From Oleispira sp963851095 (GTDB lineage: Bacteria > Pseudomonadota > Gammaproteobacteria > Pseudomonadales > Oceanobacteraceae): DNA of 64,000 nt. The stretch covers positions 1 to 64,000 of the forward strand of contig CAWKOX010000010.1 in the NCBI GenBank assembly GCA_963851095.1, written 5' to 3'. The notes below the pieces were generated by a model, which saw only the letters and a list, made by a program, of their open reading frames with translations, was not told where the DNA came from and did not search any database. The stretch's first letter is position 1. Every line of letters starts with the position of its first letter. Below are positions 1-9,049 of this stretch, in pieces. The translations under genes were made by a program, and so were the position numbers.

Positions 1-174
1 ATTCCTGTTCAGGAAAGCCATAGTGTAGCCGCAATCTACACGAAAGACATATATTCATATACCGTTTCGCTAGCCGCTGAAATCCAAAATGTAACCAATG
101 AAAAACTCTATGATCATTATGGGGTTCAGAGACCAGGCCGAGCTTTCAGTCTTAAAACCGTCGTTGAATTTTAG
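1..174 (+). CDS. TonB-dependent siderophore receptor, C-terminal fragment
   Basis: The window opens inside this gene; 57 residues and a TAG stop remain. The tail reads NVTNEKLYDHYGVQRPGR followed by an alternating pattern ending in VVEF. This is the usual last beta-strand and terminal aromatic residue of outer-membrane TonB-dependent siderophore receptors (known for the family). The next three genes on the same strand are the DUF3649/PepSY/DUF3325 set often found behind such receptors, so it is probably the outer-membrane gate of this iron-uptake cassette. The ligand cannot be told from this fragment. Confidence 0.85.
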   Translation: MPVQESHSVAAIYTKDIYSYTVSLAAEIQNVTNEKLYDHYGVQRPGRAFSLKTVVEF

Positions 175-280
175 AGCTTTCAGAAACGAGGAGGCTATGG
201 CGAAAGTGGAAATATATTGATGTTAGTTGATCCTTTTTTCCATATGAAAATTTGTCTACTCCAAACACCTGGTTACAAAA

Positions 281-574
281 ATGCGTAATATAAAATCACA
301 AATGGGTTTGAGTGTGCTTTCCCGTACTATAGCCGCCATTATTGGCGGTTATGTGCTCAGCAATTTACTAGCAGTCCTCACATCCTACCTACTTCCTATG
401 CAAACTGCAGACAGTGTTTTACTGTCGTTACAGTTAAGTTTTTTGTTTTACAGTATTGTTATTATCTGTGTATTCAGTACAAAAACAGCAGGTAAGGCAT
501 GGCTGGGGTTATTCATTGCTTGCGCTATGAGTTCTGTTGGTATGTATTTAGCAATGCCGGAGAGCTCTCTATGA
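281..574 (+). CDS. DUF3649 family inner-membrane protein
   Basis: A 97-residue protein with three predicted membrane helices (roughly 14-38, 45-65 and 72-92). Its sequence and place match DUF3649 proteins, small iron-uptake membrane proteins encoded beside PepSY-helix proteins; the biochemical role is unknown. The stop overlaps the start of the next gene as ATGA (571-574), so the two are probably translationally coupled. A diverged relative lies on the other strand at 4134-4412. No strong ribosome binding site is visible before the ATG. Confidence 0.7.
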   Translation: MRNIKSQMGLSVLSRTIAAIIGGYVLSNLLAVLTSYLLPMQTADSVLLSLQLSFLFYSIVIICVFSTKTAGKAWLGLFIACAMSSVGMYLAMPESSL

Positions 575-2142
575 ATGGGTCATTTCGTCAATCTATGAAC
601 TGGCTGCATACATGGTCAGGCTTATTACTTAGTGTGCTTCTTTATTTTATTTTCATCACTGGCACCGCAGGTTATTTCGAGAAAGAAATTACTCATTGGA
701 TGCAGCCAGAAAGGCCTGTTATTAACGAGAAGGTTGATCAGCGCAATATAGTAAAAATGGCGGAACAACATCTAAACATCACAGCCCCAGATGCGCAGTC
801 TTGGTGGGTTGTATTTCCTATCGCACGTTCGTATACCGCCGTTATTTGGTGGCAAGAATCTGACGAGCAGGGCGGGAGATGGAAAAATAATACGATTGAT
901 GTGCAAACAGGAAATCCAGTTATTACTCGTGAAACTGGCGGTGGTAAAACCTTGTATGCAATGCATTATGTACTGCATTATATGCCTCCAACTCTTGCAT
1001 ATTGGATTACCAGTTTGTGTGCATTGTTTATGTTTATAGCCTTAATTACCGGGGTTATTGTGCATAAAAAAATATTCAAAGAATTTTTCACTTTTCGTCC
1101 TAATAAAAAGCAACGATCTTGGTTAGATATACACAATGTATTCAGTGTATTACCCATACCGTTTCATTTAATGATTACCTACAGTGGTTTGGTTTTTTTA
1201 ATGTTTACATCCATGCCTGGCATTATTGTTGGTTCCTATGGTACCGATAAGGAAAAACACAATAGCTTTGTTGAATCTGTATTTGAAAAACCAGGTCACC
1301 CCGAACATAATCATGAACCCGCTAACAGCCTATCAATGTTAAGTTTTATGCCAGAAATTGAATCTCATTGGGGAAAAGGTGCCCTGCGTGAAATTGGAAT
1401 GGAGGGGAGAGGAACAGCTGGCGCACATGTGCAAGTGAAGCATCATAAATACTCTGGTATTAGTGAGGGTGAAGAACTTATTTATCACGGCATTACAGGT
1501 GAGTTATTGTTCGACTCTTTGAAGGAGCCCACCGCACAATTTGCTAGTAAAAAACTGTATAAGGTATTCACAGATTTGCACGAAGGAAATTTTGCGGGTA
1601 CTGCATTGCGATGGCTATATTTTATATCTGGCTTAATGGGAGCAGGAATGATTGCCACTGGCATGATTTTATGGGCTACAAAGCGAAGAGAGAAAGCACG
1701 TAGAATGGGAACAGAAGATTCCGGTCTTAAATTTGTTGAATGTTCTAATGTTGGTATTGTTGTTGGTCTACCTATCGCTATTGCCGTGTATTTTTGGGCT
1801 AATCGAATTGTTCCCATTGATATTGAAAACCGTGCAAGTTGGGAAGTAAACAGCTTATTTATTACTTGGTTTGTAATGCTCATTGCGCCATTTATTTTGG
1901 CAAAAAAACTCACTATCCAAGCTCTTTGGGTTAAACAGCTTCTATTAGCATCTGCCCTGTATTTATTATTGCCCATGCTTAATGCGCTGACATCTGATAA
2001 AAATTTAGTTTCTGCGGTGTTACAAGATGACTGGGTGATGGCTGGGTTTGATTTAACGATGATTCTGATTGGCTTAATTTTCGGTTGTATTGCCCGTTAT
2101 TTAATAAAAAACATGAAAACCAAGGAAATAGCATGTACATAG
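571..2142 (+). CDS. PepSY-associated TM helix protein (iron-uptake membrane protein)
   Basis: A 523-residue inner-membrane protein of the PepSY_TM family. The first helix (about 10-35, MNWLHTWSGLLLSVLLYFIF) is the family hallmark. Further helices lie near 145-170, 200-225, 345-370, 395-415, 430-450 and 490-515, with a PepSY-like periplasmic part between the early helices. Relatives are linked to siderophore or haem iron uptake and may handle periplasmic reduction of ferric siderophores, which is inference. I chose the ATG at 571 because it forms an ATGA overlap with the upstream gene and starts the conserved N-terminus; an in-frame upstream start at 499 would lie inside that gene. Confidence 0.8.
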   Translation: MNGSFRQSMNWLHTWSGLLLSVLLYFIFITGTAGYFEKEITHWMQPERPVINEKVDQRNIVKMAEQHLNITAPDAQSWWVVFPIARSYTAVIWWQESDEQGGRWKNNTIDVQTGNPVITRETGGGKTLYAMHYVLHYMPPTLAYWITSLCALFMFIALITGVIVHKKIFKEFFTFRPNKKQRSWLDIHNVFSVLPIPFHLMITYSGLVFLMFTSMPGIIVGSYGTDKEKHNSFVESVFEKPGHPEHNHEPANSLSMLSFMPEIESHWGKGALREIGMEGRGTAGAHVQVKHHKYSGISEGEELIYHGITGELLFDSLKEPTAQFASKKLYKVFTDLHEGNFAGTALRWLYFISGLMGAGMIATGMILWATKRREKARRMGTEDSGLKFVECSNVGIVVGLPIAIAVYFWANRIVPIDIENRASWEVNSLFITWFVMLIAPFILAKKLTIQALWVKQLLLASALYLLLPMLNALTSDKNLVSAVLQDDWVMAGFDLTMILIGLIFGCIARYLIKNMKTKEIACT

Positions 2143-2501
2143 CTTCGCTTTGGGTATTTATGAGTTGTGTCTTATTAAGCCTTTCAATAAAAAAACATTA
2201 TGCTAGTACGATAGGTCAATCAAAAAATAGCCGTAGGTTTATCCAAAATTTATTCCGAGTATGTGGCTTTGCATCCCTGATATTCAGTTTTGCATTGTTC
2301 TTTGATCTACATGGACTTGCTTTGGGCTTAGTGTATCTGACAGCTATATTTACAGTCGCGTCGGTGACTCAGACGCTACTATTAAGCTACCTATCTGAAT
2401 GGATAAATAAAATCTCTCTTGTTTTAGTCTTCATTATTGCTGCACTCACACTGCATGACCAATCAACTCAGGTTCAGACGCTAGTCGCTTACTTAGGTTG
2501 A
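2133..2501 (+). CDS. DUF3325 family membrane protein
   Basis: A 122-residue protein with about four helices, starting MYIASLWVFMSCVLLSLSIKK, as expected of DUF3325. The ATG at 2133 is preceded by AAGGAAAT and overlaps the end of the PepSY gene; the open frame extends upstream to 2085 but that part codes only inside the neighbour. Together with the two previous genes it forms the common DUF3649 - PepSY - DUF3325 cassette after a TonB-dependent receptor. Molecular function unknown. Confidence 0.7.
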   Translation: MYIASLWVFMSCVLLSLSIKKHYASTIGQSKNSRRFIQNLFRVCGFASLIFSFALFFDLHGLALGLVYLTAIFTVASVTQTLLLSYLSEWINKISLVLVFIIAALTLHDQSTQVQTLVAYLG

Positions 2502-2561
2502 GTAGCGTCATATAAAGATTCTGTGTCATCGCAAAATAAAATACTTGGCTGTTATCAATAC

Positions 2562-4079
2562 CTAATCCGTCACTTTTATAATGGCTGCTCTACTGGCAAA
2601 CTTTTCTTTCTTTTCATCCGGCATTTTTATGTCCAGATAAACCAACAGCAGCGCGAAGAAAATAAGCCCAGCTTGAATATAAAAGTTCCATCCAGAGGTT
2701 AGCCATAACCAGCGACCATTAACCAGGCCATCGACAACTAATGTTGATAAGAGTAATGCTGCACTGATACGCAACATCCAATGGCTCAGTTGAAATCCAT
2801 TCTTCCAAAGGAAGGGGATGAATAACGTAATTCCCCAGGTGCTCCAAAGAATCCACTCTTCAAAATGGTGGTGCTCTTCACCCAGTTTAAAGACATAAAG
2901 TAATTGGCTTACTGGGAAAAGGGCGCATGTTGCAACAACAAGGCCACCACAAATCCCCAATGTTAATTTACTAAGAGGATGCTCCATGCCATGTCCTCTG
3001 CGTTCTAACCACAGCATATTGCCGGTTACAATCAGACCGCAAGCCCCCAGTGCGGCTAACGCATAACAAATTTTTAGCCAAACGCTGCCAAACAAGACGT
3101 AATGCAGGGGGGTGACGGCTGCAAAGATTCGATGGAAAGGGCCTTTACCAATAAAAGATCCTTCATGAATTGTCTCGCCGGTGGCGGTAGAATAAGTAAC
3201 TGTTTCTATGTTGCTCAGGTGTTTTTGGTGATGAGCCGAAAATTTAATTAATCCTCCCTTGTCACCAGCTCCTTCAATCTCAATCAGTTTAATTTCTTTA
3301 TCAGATAGGTCGGAGCGTGCTTTGACCCAGAGTTCATTCAATGGATACATAGGGGCCGGCTCCCCAGTAATTTCAGCGCTTGGCCCAAGGATAGTATCGG
3401 TCGCCTTCTGCACGTCACCATCGAATGCGGCCAGCGCTAAGATAGGGCTGATAATACCTAATAACCCTAATATAGTGCCTGTAAAAGCAAGAATAAGCGT
3501 AAAGGGCAGTGACCATAACCCAAGCAATTTATGTTGATCTGTTAATAATAAACGCCAGCTTCTTTTAGGGCGCAGCATGACAAACTCTTTACGCCATTTA
3601 ACATGTATAAAAATACCCGCAATGATGGCTAATAGCATGGCCATGCCTGCGAGGCCGACAAGATAACGTCCGAAAGGGCGAGGCAAATACAGGTCGGTAT
3701 GCAGATGGGTAAGAATTTGACCTAATGCGGAAGGGGATGATTTTACTTCCTCATAGCTACCTGTTTTTAAATAGAGCGTATAAAATTCACTTTCATCCGA
3801 AAAATGACTCAGCATGATGTGGTTATTAATGTCATCTGGCAGTTGTATGGTTAATTTATCGTATTGAAAACCGATGTCATTTGCTGTTGCGATCGTGTGT
3901 TCAAGATCGAAGGATCTGTCTGTTGGGATCTCTCCGAATGCTGGATATTGCCAGTATCCGACTTCGTGTTCAAATAGGGCTGGAATGCCTGAAAAGGTAA
4001 CAATAAAGAGCAATATGCCTGAGATGATGCCAACCCAAGAATGAGTATCGTAGAGGCGTTTATGAGTATGTTGTTTCAT
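2562..4079 (-). CDS. PepSY-associated TM helix protein (second copy)
   Basis: A 505-residue protein with the PepSY_TM signature at its N-terminus (RLYDTHSWVGIISGILLFIV), a large periplasmic part, and further helices near 137-160, 190-220, 335-360, 375-395, 405-425, 430-450 and 460-480. It is related to but clearly diverged from the protein at 571-2142. It is the last gene of a minus-strand operon starting at 4704 that again pairs DUF3325-like and DUF3649-like proteins, so this is a second iron-uptake cassette. The end faces the first cassette (tail to tail, 60 bases apart). Confidence 0.8.
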   Translation of the reverse strand: MKQHTHKRLYDTHSWVGIISGILLFIVTFSGIPALFEHEVGYWQYPAFGEIPTDRSFDLEHTIATANDIGFQYDKLTIQLPDDINNHIMLSHFSDESEFYTLYLKTGSYEEVKSSPSALGQILTHLHTDLYLPRPFGRYLVGLAGMAMLLAIIAGIFIHVKWRKEFVMLRPKRSWRLLLTDQHKLLGLWSLPFTLILAFTGTILGLLGIISPILALAAFDGDVQKATDTILGPSAEITGEPAPMYPLNELWVKARSDLSDKEIKLIEIEGAGDKGGLIKFSAHHQKHLSNIETVTYSTATGETIHEGSFIGKGPFHRIFAAVTPLHYVLFGSVWLKICYALAALGACGLIVTGNMLWLERRGHGMEHPLSKLTLGICGGLVVATCALFPVSQLLYVFKLGEEHHHFEEWILWSTWGITLFIPFLWKNGFQLSHWMLRISAALLLSTLVVDGLVNGRWLWLTSGWNFYIQAGLIFFALLLVYLDIKMPDEKKEKFASRAAIIKVTD

Positions 4080-4095
4080 TTTATAGTGTTCTCGA

Positions 4096-4137
4096 TCCAG
4101 TGTTCTTAATTCAGTGTTCTTAATCCAGTGTTCTTAA
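4096..4137. repeat. 14-bp tandem repeat, three units, across a gene end
   Basis: Three back-to-back copies of TCCAGTGTTCTTAA (4096-4109, 4110-4123 with one change, 4124-4137), with a degenerate piece just before. The last unit contains the stop codon of the minus-strand gene that ends at 4134, so the array fills its 3' flank and most of the gap to the PepSY gene. Confidence 0.9.
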
Positions 4138-4412
4138 GCGGCTAAACTGATGATGTCTATCGTAAGGGCGGGTACTAACAAAATAAGAATTCTGATCCAG
4201 GCTTTTAGGCCATCTTGTGCCAGAATGGCCCAGTAAAATACTGAGGCCCAAAAAATAAAGAAAAAGGTCCCTCCTGCGAGTACTTGTTCTGCAAGATTAC
4301 CAAATGGCCAGAGTAGGGTAATGGAAATGGTCAAGGCCACTGTCGCTAAAAAACTACCGACGATAGCGGCAATGTTACGGCTACCTGTACTGCGAATAAT
4401 ATTAACGAACAT
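4134..4412 (-). CDS. DUF3649-like inner-membrane protein
   Basis: A 92-residue protein with three predicted helices. The stretch SRNIAAIVGSFLATVA and the end pattern of helix, AWI, helix can be aligned by eye with the 281-574 protein (SRTIAAIIGGYVLSNL ... KAWLGLF), so I assign it to the same DUF3649-type group. It overlaps the upstream gene by 11 bases and precedes the PepSY gene at 2562-4079. Its stop lies inside the short tandem repeat. Confidence 0.6.
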   Translation of the reverse strand: MFVNIIRSTGSRNIAAIVGSFLATVALTISITLLWPFGNLAEQVLAGGTFFFIFWASVFYWAILAQDGLKAWIRILILLVPALTIDIISLAA

Positions 4413-4704
4413 AGTCGATTCCCTGATATATAACTCCTGCTAGGCTGAGTGCCGTTATCAGAGATACAGATCTTGGCTGCCAAATCCTGAGTTGCACGAA
4501 GATTATGGCTATCGCCATTAGTGCAAATAACCAAATGAAGAAACCGTGCTCGAGGCCTAAGGAAATACCGGTTAAACAGGCAGAGATAAATAATAGGATC
4601 CTACCCGTAATTCTTCTGTTATAAGCAATCTTACTGCTTCTGTGTTCTTTTAGGCCATACATTGCATGTAACGCAGGCCAGATTAAAAAGACACTGATTG
4701 GCAT
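4402..4704 (-). CDS. DUF3325-like membrane protein
   Basis: A 100-residue, four-helix protein resembling DUF3325 (short N-terminal helix, a basic loop HRSSKIAYNRRITGR, then three hydrophobic helices). It is the first gene of the minus-strand cassette 4704-2562. A Fur-box-like sequence lies about 34 bases upstream of the ATG, so iron repression is likely. Function otherwise unknown. Confidence 0.55.
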   Translation of the reverse strand: MPISVFLIWPALHAMYGLKEHRSSKIAYNRRITGRILLFISACLTGISLGLEHGFFIWLFALMAIAIIFVQLRIWQPRSVSLITALSLAGVIYQGIDYVR

Positions 4705-4737
4705 AACAAATATCCTGACCTGTGGTTGTATCTAAAT

Positions 4738-4756
4738 GAAAATGAGAATGCGTATC
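4738..4756. promoter_or_regulatory. Fur-box-like site
   Basis: GAAAATGAGAATGCGTATC matches 14 of 19 positions of the classical Fur consensus (GATAATGATAATCATTATC), counted by hand. It lies directly upstream of the minus-strand operon start at 4704. Confidence 0.5.
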
Positions 4757-4928
4757 ATAAAGATTAATGGCGTATGATCAAGCGCTAATTCAGTGATTTT
4801 TTGATTAATGACAGAGGCCATGTCAGAAACTCCCAAGCTTTTTGCACTGCGAGTATGGGTTATTACCTTATCCCCTTCGGCAATTTCATTTTTTAGCTCG
4901 CATTGACAATATTCTATCTTTACTAAAT

Positions 4929-4947
4929 ACTAATGATAATCAATATC
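4929..4947. promoter_or_regulatory. Fur-box-like site
   Basis: ACTAATGATAATCAATATC matches 16 of 19 positions of the Fur consensus, the best match in the window by hand count. It could serve either the DUF418 gene or the divergent PepSY cassette. Confidence 0.6.
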
Positions 4948-5081
4948 ATCTTTGTTCTGAGCAGCGAAGCATCAATTGTGTCTTCAAGGATTGATATCTG
5001 ACGGCTGTTAATTGCAGAAGAGAGTTAATACGCAGCATTAATAATGTAAACCTCTGAAAAAATAAGGATGATATAAATCAT

Positions 5082-6191
5082 ATGAGAATCGTTCAGCTGG
5101 ATTTGATTCGTGGTGTGGCCCTTCTTGGAATTTTTGTAATTAACATTACATTGTTTGCTTATTCTGAGACGGGGCTTATAGAGTTTTATCGACAGTTAGG
5201 GGAGTACTTTCCTTCTATGGAAAATGGTCTAGGATCATTTTTATATGGTCATCTGATGCTAACGTCTTATTCGTTGATTCAAGTGTTGTTTTCACAAAAA
5301 ATGATGACGCTGTTTTCACTTCTATTTGGCGCTAGTATTATTTTAATAACAGAGAATCTGGACCAAAAAGGGGCGAAATCTTTAAGCGTGTTTTACCGTC
5401 GCAATTTTTGGTTGATGGTGATTGGCGCTCTTCATCTTTTAGTCTGGTATGGCGATATTTTATTTTTATATGCGATGTCAGGTTTCTTGTTGTATCCGTT
5501 AAGAAAGCTGAATGCTAAGGCGCTTATCTGTCTTAGTATTCCTTTGTACGTTGTTTGTATTGCATACATAGGGCCTGCACTAAGCGCTCATTATAACAGT
5601 GGCAGTGCCGATACTGATCCGAGTTTAAGTTTTGAAAATTTGAAACGTATTAAATATTTCACACTTTCTTTGGCGAATATGTTAATCGGTATGGCATTGT
5701 ATAAACTTGGTTATATTTTGGGTGACTCTTCTAGAAAGGTTTACCGTAATTGGGCAATTGGAGGATTGATATCCGGGCTTGTTCTCCAGGGGATGGCATT
5801 ATTCCTGAGTGAGGTTTATGGTCTGATCGTTGATCTGAACACTCTGGCCTCAATTCTTCAGGCTCTTGCTTATATTGGGATTATCGTTCTATGGAGTCAA
5901 TCAAATAAATTATTGTGGCTGCAAGTCAGGTTACAGGCTATCGGCCGTGCGGCTTTAACACATTATCTGCTGCAAACCCTGATATCTGTGTTGTTATTCT
6001 ATCCATTGTTTTTAAACTTTAGAGCATTAGAGCTAGATTTTCTACAGCAGCTTTTGGTGGTGATGGGGGTGTGGGCTTTGCAACTATGGATCGGTAAAAT
6101 ATTGATGAATAAATTAAGATTTGGCCCGGTAGAGTGGTTATGGAGAAGCCTATATTATTGGCAGCGCCAGCCGTTTCGTCGGCTCTTTTAG
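5082..6191 (+). CDS. DUF418 domain membrane protein (YeiB-like)
   Basis: A 369-residue protein with about eight to nine membrane helices. The N-terminus RIVQLDLIRGVALLGIFVIN and the C-terminus GPVEWLWRSLYYWQRQPFRR are the two conserved ends of DUF418/YeiB-like proteins, distantly related to membrane acyltransferases. The substrate is unknown in the family. It stands alone between divergent iron genes, with a Fur-box-like site upstream, and faces the siderophore-interacting protein gene (35 bases between ends). A role in modifying or moving a siderophore is possible but is inference from position only. Confidence 0.8.
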   Translation: MRIVQLDLIRGVALLGIFVINITLFAYSETGLIEFYRQLGEYFPSMENGLGSFLYGHLMLTSYSLIQVLFSQKMMTLFSLLFGASIILITENLDQKGAKSLSVFYRRNFWLMVIGALHLLVWYGDILFLYAMSGFLLYPLRKLNAKALICLSIPLYVVCIAYIGPALSAHYNSGSADTDPSLSFENLKRIKYFTLSLANMLIGMALYKLGYILGDSSRKVYRNWAIGGLISGLVLQGMALFLSEVYGLIVDLNTLASILQALAYIGIIVLWSQSNKLLWLQVRLQAIGRAALTHYLLQTLISVLLFYPLFLNFRALELDFLQQLLVVMGVWALQLWIGKILMNKLRFGPVEWLWRSLYYWQRQPFRRLF

Positions 6192-6226
6192 AAGCACAGA
6201 AGGATGGCGCTGTCTGTTGAATCTAA

Positions 6227-7012
6227 TTAAACAGAATCTTCGGCAATGGCATCCTGTCTTTTTATTACTTTATGTTTATCTTCCGATTGCCCCATTTTCC
6301 AGTAGCTACTGATGTAAAGGTTATCGCGAGAGACTTGTTTCTCTTTTTTAAAGTAAGTGCGTAATAAGCGCATATTACTGAATTCACAAGCGGCCCAAAT
6401 TGAGGGGATACCTGATAACCAAGACAAAGCTTTTACCGCATCGCTCAGCACTGTATTTGCTGTATCTGGTTGTGGATTGATCACCCATAGAATATCGATT
6501 CCATCAGGTTTTTGCAGTGATTGTTGATCTTGCTCAGAATTGATTTCAATAACTGCATAGCCTTTTGCATCGTCAGGTAATTGTTCAAGCTGGCAACTAA
6601 TTGCAGGTAAGGCCGTCATGTCGCCGGCGAATAAAAACCAATCTGCTTCCAGAGTAGCTGCTTTGACTTTGCCAGGCCCAAATATCGGTATGGTATCGCC
6701 GAGTTTTGTGTGCGCCGCCCAAGTCGATGCTGGACCAGAATTCTTTCCTAATTCACCGTGCAATACAAAGTCAATATCAAGTGTTAAATCATAGGGATTG
6801 AACTTGCGTATGGTATAGGTGCGCATGATGACGTTAGTATCTTCGTCACTTGGCTGAGTCTCTTCAACTGGAAACACAAGTTTTACGTAGCTGCCTTCAT
6901 CGTCAGTTTTGAATTCTGCTAAATCGTCTCCCTGTAAGGTGATGCGCTGCATATTGGGAGTAATGCATTGGCTTTTACTGACCGTTAATTGGTAAGGCCG
7001 ATATTTGGACAT
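6227..7012 (-). CDS. siderophore-interacting protein (FAD/NAD(P)H ferric-siderophore reductase)
   Basis: A 261-residue cytoplasmic flavoprotein of the SIP/ViuB family that reduces iron in imported ferric siderophores. The N-terminal FAD-binding barrel contains RTYTIR (FAD binding) and the family motif DFVLHGELGKNSGPASTWA. The nicotinamide-binding half contains FAGDMTALPAI and ends with the usual WAACEFSNMRLLR segment. Length fits the family. It lies just downstream of the putrescine-forming genes on the same strand, 66 bases after aguB, and next to the siderophore cluster, so it likely releases iron from the cluster's own product. Confidence 0.9.
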   Translation of the reverse strand: MSKYRPYQLTVSKSQCITPNMQRITLQGDDLAEFKTDDEGSYVKLVFPVEETQPSDEDTNVIMRTYTIRKFNPYDLTLDIDFVLHGELGKNSGPASTWAAHTKLGDTIPIFGPGKVKAATLEADWFLFAGDMTALPAISCQLEQLPDDAKGYAVIEINSEQDQQSLQKPDGIDILWVINPQPDTANTVLSDAVKALSWLSGIPSIWAACEFSNMRLLRTYFKKEKQVSRDNLYISSYWKMGQSEDKHKVIKRQDAIAEDSV

Positions 7013-7078
7013 GACTAATTACCTTTGATGCGTTTTAAATACGTTTTCATGAATGCGGGTGTTTCTTTTGACTTATTA

Positions 7079-7984
7079 CTAATCACGATAAATTTTCAAC
7101 AGGTCCTGATAATAATCAATGCGACGATCACGCATAAATGGCCAGATACGGCGCACATTTTCGCCGTGATTTAAATCCACATCGGCATACAAAATTTCTT
7201 CTTTATCTTCACTGGCTATGGCTAAAAATTCACCCTGAGGTCCTGTAATAAAGCTGTGCCCCCAAAAGTTGATACCGGGGCCTGCTTTGTTTATATCACC
7301 ACAAGGGCCTGGGTCGGATTCATGACCAACTCGGTTGCAGCTCAATACGGGCACTCCGTTAGCAACAGCATGGGCGCGCTGACTTATCACCCAGGCATCA
7401 AGTTGGCGGCGCTGTTCTGCGTCATCATCGCGTGGGTCCCAGCCAATGGCGGTTGGATAAATTAATAGTTCTGCCCCGGCTAATGCCATTAAGCGAGCGG
7501 CTTCCGGAAACCATTGGTCCCAGCAAACCAGCACACCCAATTTACCAACACGGGTTTGAATTGGCTCGAAGCCTATATCTCCTGGTGTGAAATAAAATTT
7601 TTCGTAAAAACCGGGGTCGTCGGGAATGTGCATCTTGCGATACTTGCCGGCAATACTACCATCAGCATCCAATACCACGGCGGTATTGTGATATAAGCCT
7701 GCGGCGCGTTTTTCGAATAATGAAGCAACAATGACAATGCTGAGAGATTTTGCTAATTCCCCTAGAACATTTGTTGAAGGGCCTGGAATTGTTTCTGCCA
7801 GATTGAATGCATCAACATCTTCTTGTTGGCAAAAATACAGAGAACAATGCAGCTCTTGTAATACAACTAGCTTTGCTCCAGCTTCTGCTGCCTGACGAAT
7901 GGCCTTTAGGCTGTCGGAAAAGTTCTTGTTTAAATCAGTCGATTTATTTTGTTGAATTAATGCGGTTTTAAGTGTCGTTGTCAT
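7079..7984 (-). CDS. aguB: N-carbamoylputrescine amidase
   Basis: A 301-residue nitrilase-superfamily enzyme that hydrolyses N-carbamoylputrescine to putrescine, CO2 and ammonia. The catalytic triad is visible: Glu44 (LQELH), Lys117 (KYRKMHIPDD) and Cys154 (LVCWDQWFPE). The segment YFTPGDIGFEP and the end RRIWPFMRDRRIDYYQDL are typical of AguB. It follows aguA on the same strand with an 8-base gap, so the two form an agmatine-to-putrescine operon. Nothing in the sequence looks inactive. Confidence 0.95.
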   Translation of the reverse strand: MTTTLKTALIQQNKSTDLNKNFSDSLKAIRQAAEAGAKLVVLQELHCSLYFCQQEDVDAFNLAETIPGPSTNVLGELAKSLSIVIVASLFEKRAAGLYHNTAVVLDADGSIAGKYRKMHIPDDPGFYEKFYFTPGDIGFEPIQTRVGKLGVLVCWDQWFPEAARLMALAGAELLIYPTAIGWDPRDDDAEQRRQLDAWVISQRAHAVANGVPVLSCNRVGHESDPGPCGDINKAGPGINFWGHSFITGPQGEFLAIASEDKEEILYADVDLNHGENVRRIWPFMRDRRIDYYQDLLKIYRD

Positions 7985-7992
7985 AATAATCT

Positions 7993-9027
7993 CTACAAAA
8001 AGCTTTTAGGTAACTGCATGCTGATGCAGTGCAAGCTGCCAAACTGCTGTATGAGTGGCAGGCAGTCTATGGCAATAATGTCGTATTGTGGGAATGCTAT
8101 TCTAATTTGTGTTAAAGCAAGTTTATCTGTTTTTTCCTGACGGTAAGTCGGAAACAGTATTGCACCATTAATAATTAAAAAATTGGCATAAGTGGCTGGT
8201 AGGCGCTCATACTCTTCATTAAAGCATGCTGTTGGCATTGGTAGAGGAATTAACTTAAATGGCTGACCATCACAAGTATGCAGTGCTTGAAGCTCCTGTT
8301 CCATTTTATTTAGTTCATCAAAGTGCTCGTCACTTTTATCTAAACACTGCACATAAATAATTGTGTTATTGGGCGTAAGCCGAGCCAAAGTATCAATGTG
8401 GGAATCGGTATCGTCTCCTGCTAAATAACCGTGCTTTAACCAGAGCACTTTTTGAGTTCCTAAGTGCTTATTTAGTTCAAACTCAATTCTTTCACGAGGC
8501 AGTCCAAAATTGCGATTTGGGTTTAATAAGCATTGCTCTGTGGTTAATAGGTGACCTTTGTCATCGACTTCAATACCGCCGCCTTCCAATACCAGATCGA
8601 CGGCTTTATATTCAGCTTGTACTATGGGTTGCTTTAGAAAAATTTTATTAATCGCATTGTCTAGTGTGGAATCGTATTTGTTGCCCCAGCCATTAAAAAT
8701 GAAATCCAGTGAAAGTGCTTTTTTTTCTTCATTCACGATTGTGATAGGGCCGTGATCTCTTGCCCAAGTATCATTACAAGGAATGACAAAGGTGTAGAGT
8801 TGGTGTGTATCCATATCGCTAGTATTTAACAGCGCCCGTACGTGTTTTTGCACAGTCTTGTCATGACATATTATTATTAAGGATTGTCGCTTTAATACTT
8901 GTTGAGCAATTGTAATATATACAGGTTCTACCTCGGCAAGATAGGGCGCCCAATCGGTATTTGCATGGGGCCAGGTGAGCATGGTTGCATCTTGTGGGTG
9001 CCATTCTGGCGGTAAGCGGTAAGTCAT
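7993..9027 (-). CDS. aguA: agmatine deiminase
   Basis: A 344-residue enzyme of the peptidylarginine-deiminase-like fold converting agmatine to N-carbamoylputrescine. Motifs seen: NDTWARDHGP with Asp91, EGGGIEVD near 148-155, GDDTDSHIDTLAR with His210, and the nucleophile Cys334 in SLHCISMQLP. Length is close to the usual 340-370. It lies between a membrane acyltransferase-like gene upstream and aguB downstream. Arginine decarboxylase, which supplies agmatine, is divergently encoded at 10575, so arginine-to-putrescine is complete within 6 kb. Confidence 0.95.
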   Translation of the reverse strand: MTYRLPPEWHPQDATMLTWPHANTDWAPYLAEVEPVYITIAQQVLKRQSLIIICHDKTVQKHVRALLNTSDMDTHQLYTFVIPCNDTWARDHGPITIVNEEKKALSLDFIFNGWGNKYDSTLDNAINKIFLKQPIVQAEYKAVDLVLEGGGIEVDDKGHLLTTEQCLLNPNRNFGLPRERIEFELNKHLGTQKVLWLKHGYLAGDDTDSHIDTLARLTPNNTIIYVQCLDKSDEHFDELNKMEQELQALHTCDGQPFKLIPLPMPTACFNEEYERLPATYANFLIINGAILFPTYRQEKTDKLALTQIRIAFPQYDIIAIDCLPLIQQFGSLHCISMQLPKSFL

Positions 9028-9049
9028 AATAATTCCCCCAAGTTCTGCG

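Larger units (their letters stand above)
4705..5081. promoter_or_regulatory. divergent intergenic region between iron-linked genes
   Basis: This 377-base stretch separates the minus-strand PepSY cassette from the DUF418 gene. I see no convincing coding sequence. It carries two Fur-box-like sites, entered separately. One sits close to the minus-strand start; the other lies about 135 bases before the plus-strand start. The region is rich in AT runs that could serve as promoter elements, but I cannot fix -35/-10 boxes with confidence. Confidence 0.6.

Noticed and set aside
1485..1976. A 163-residue antisense frame inside the PepSY gene
   Set aside because: The plus strand encodes a clearly conserved membrane protein there; the antisense product has no recognisable pattern.
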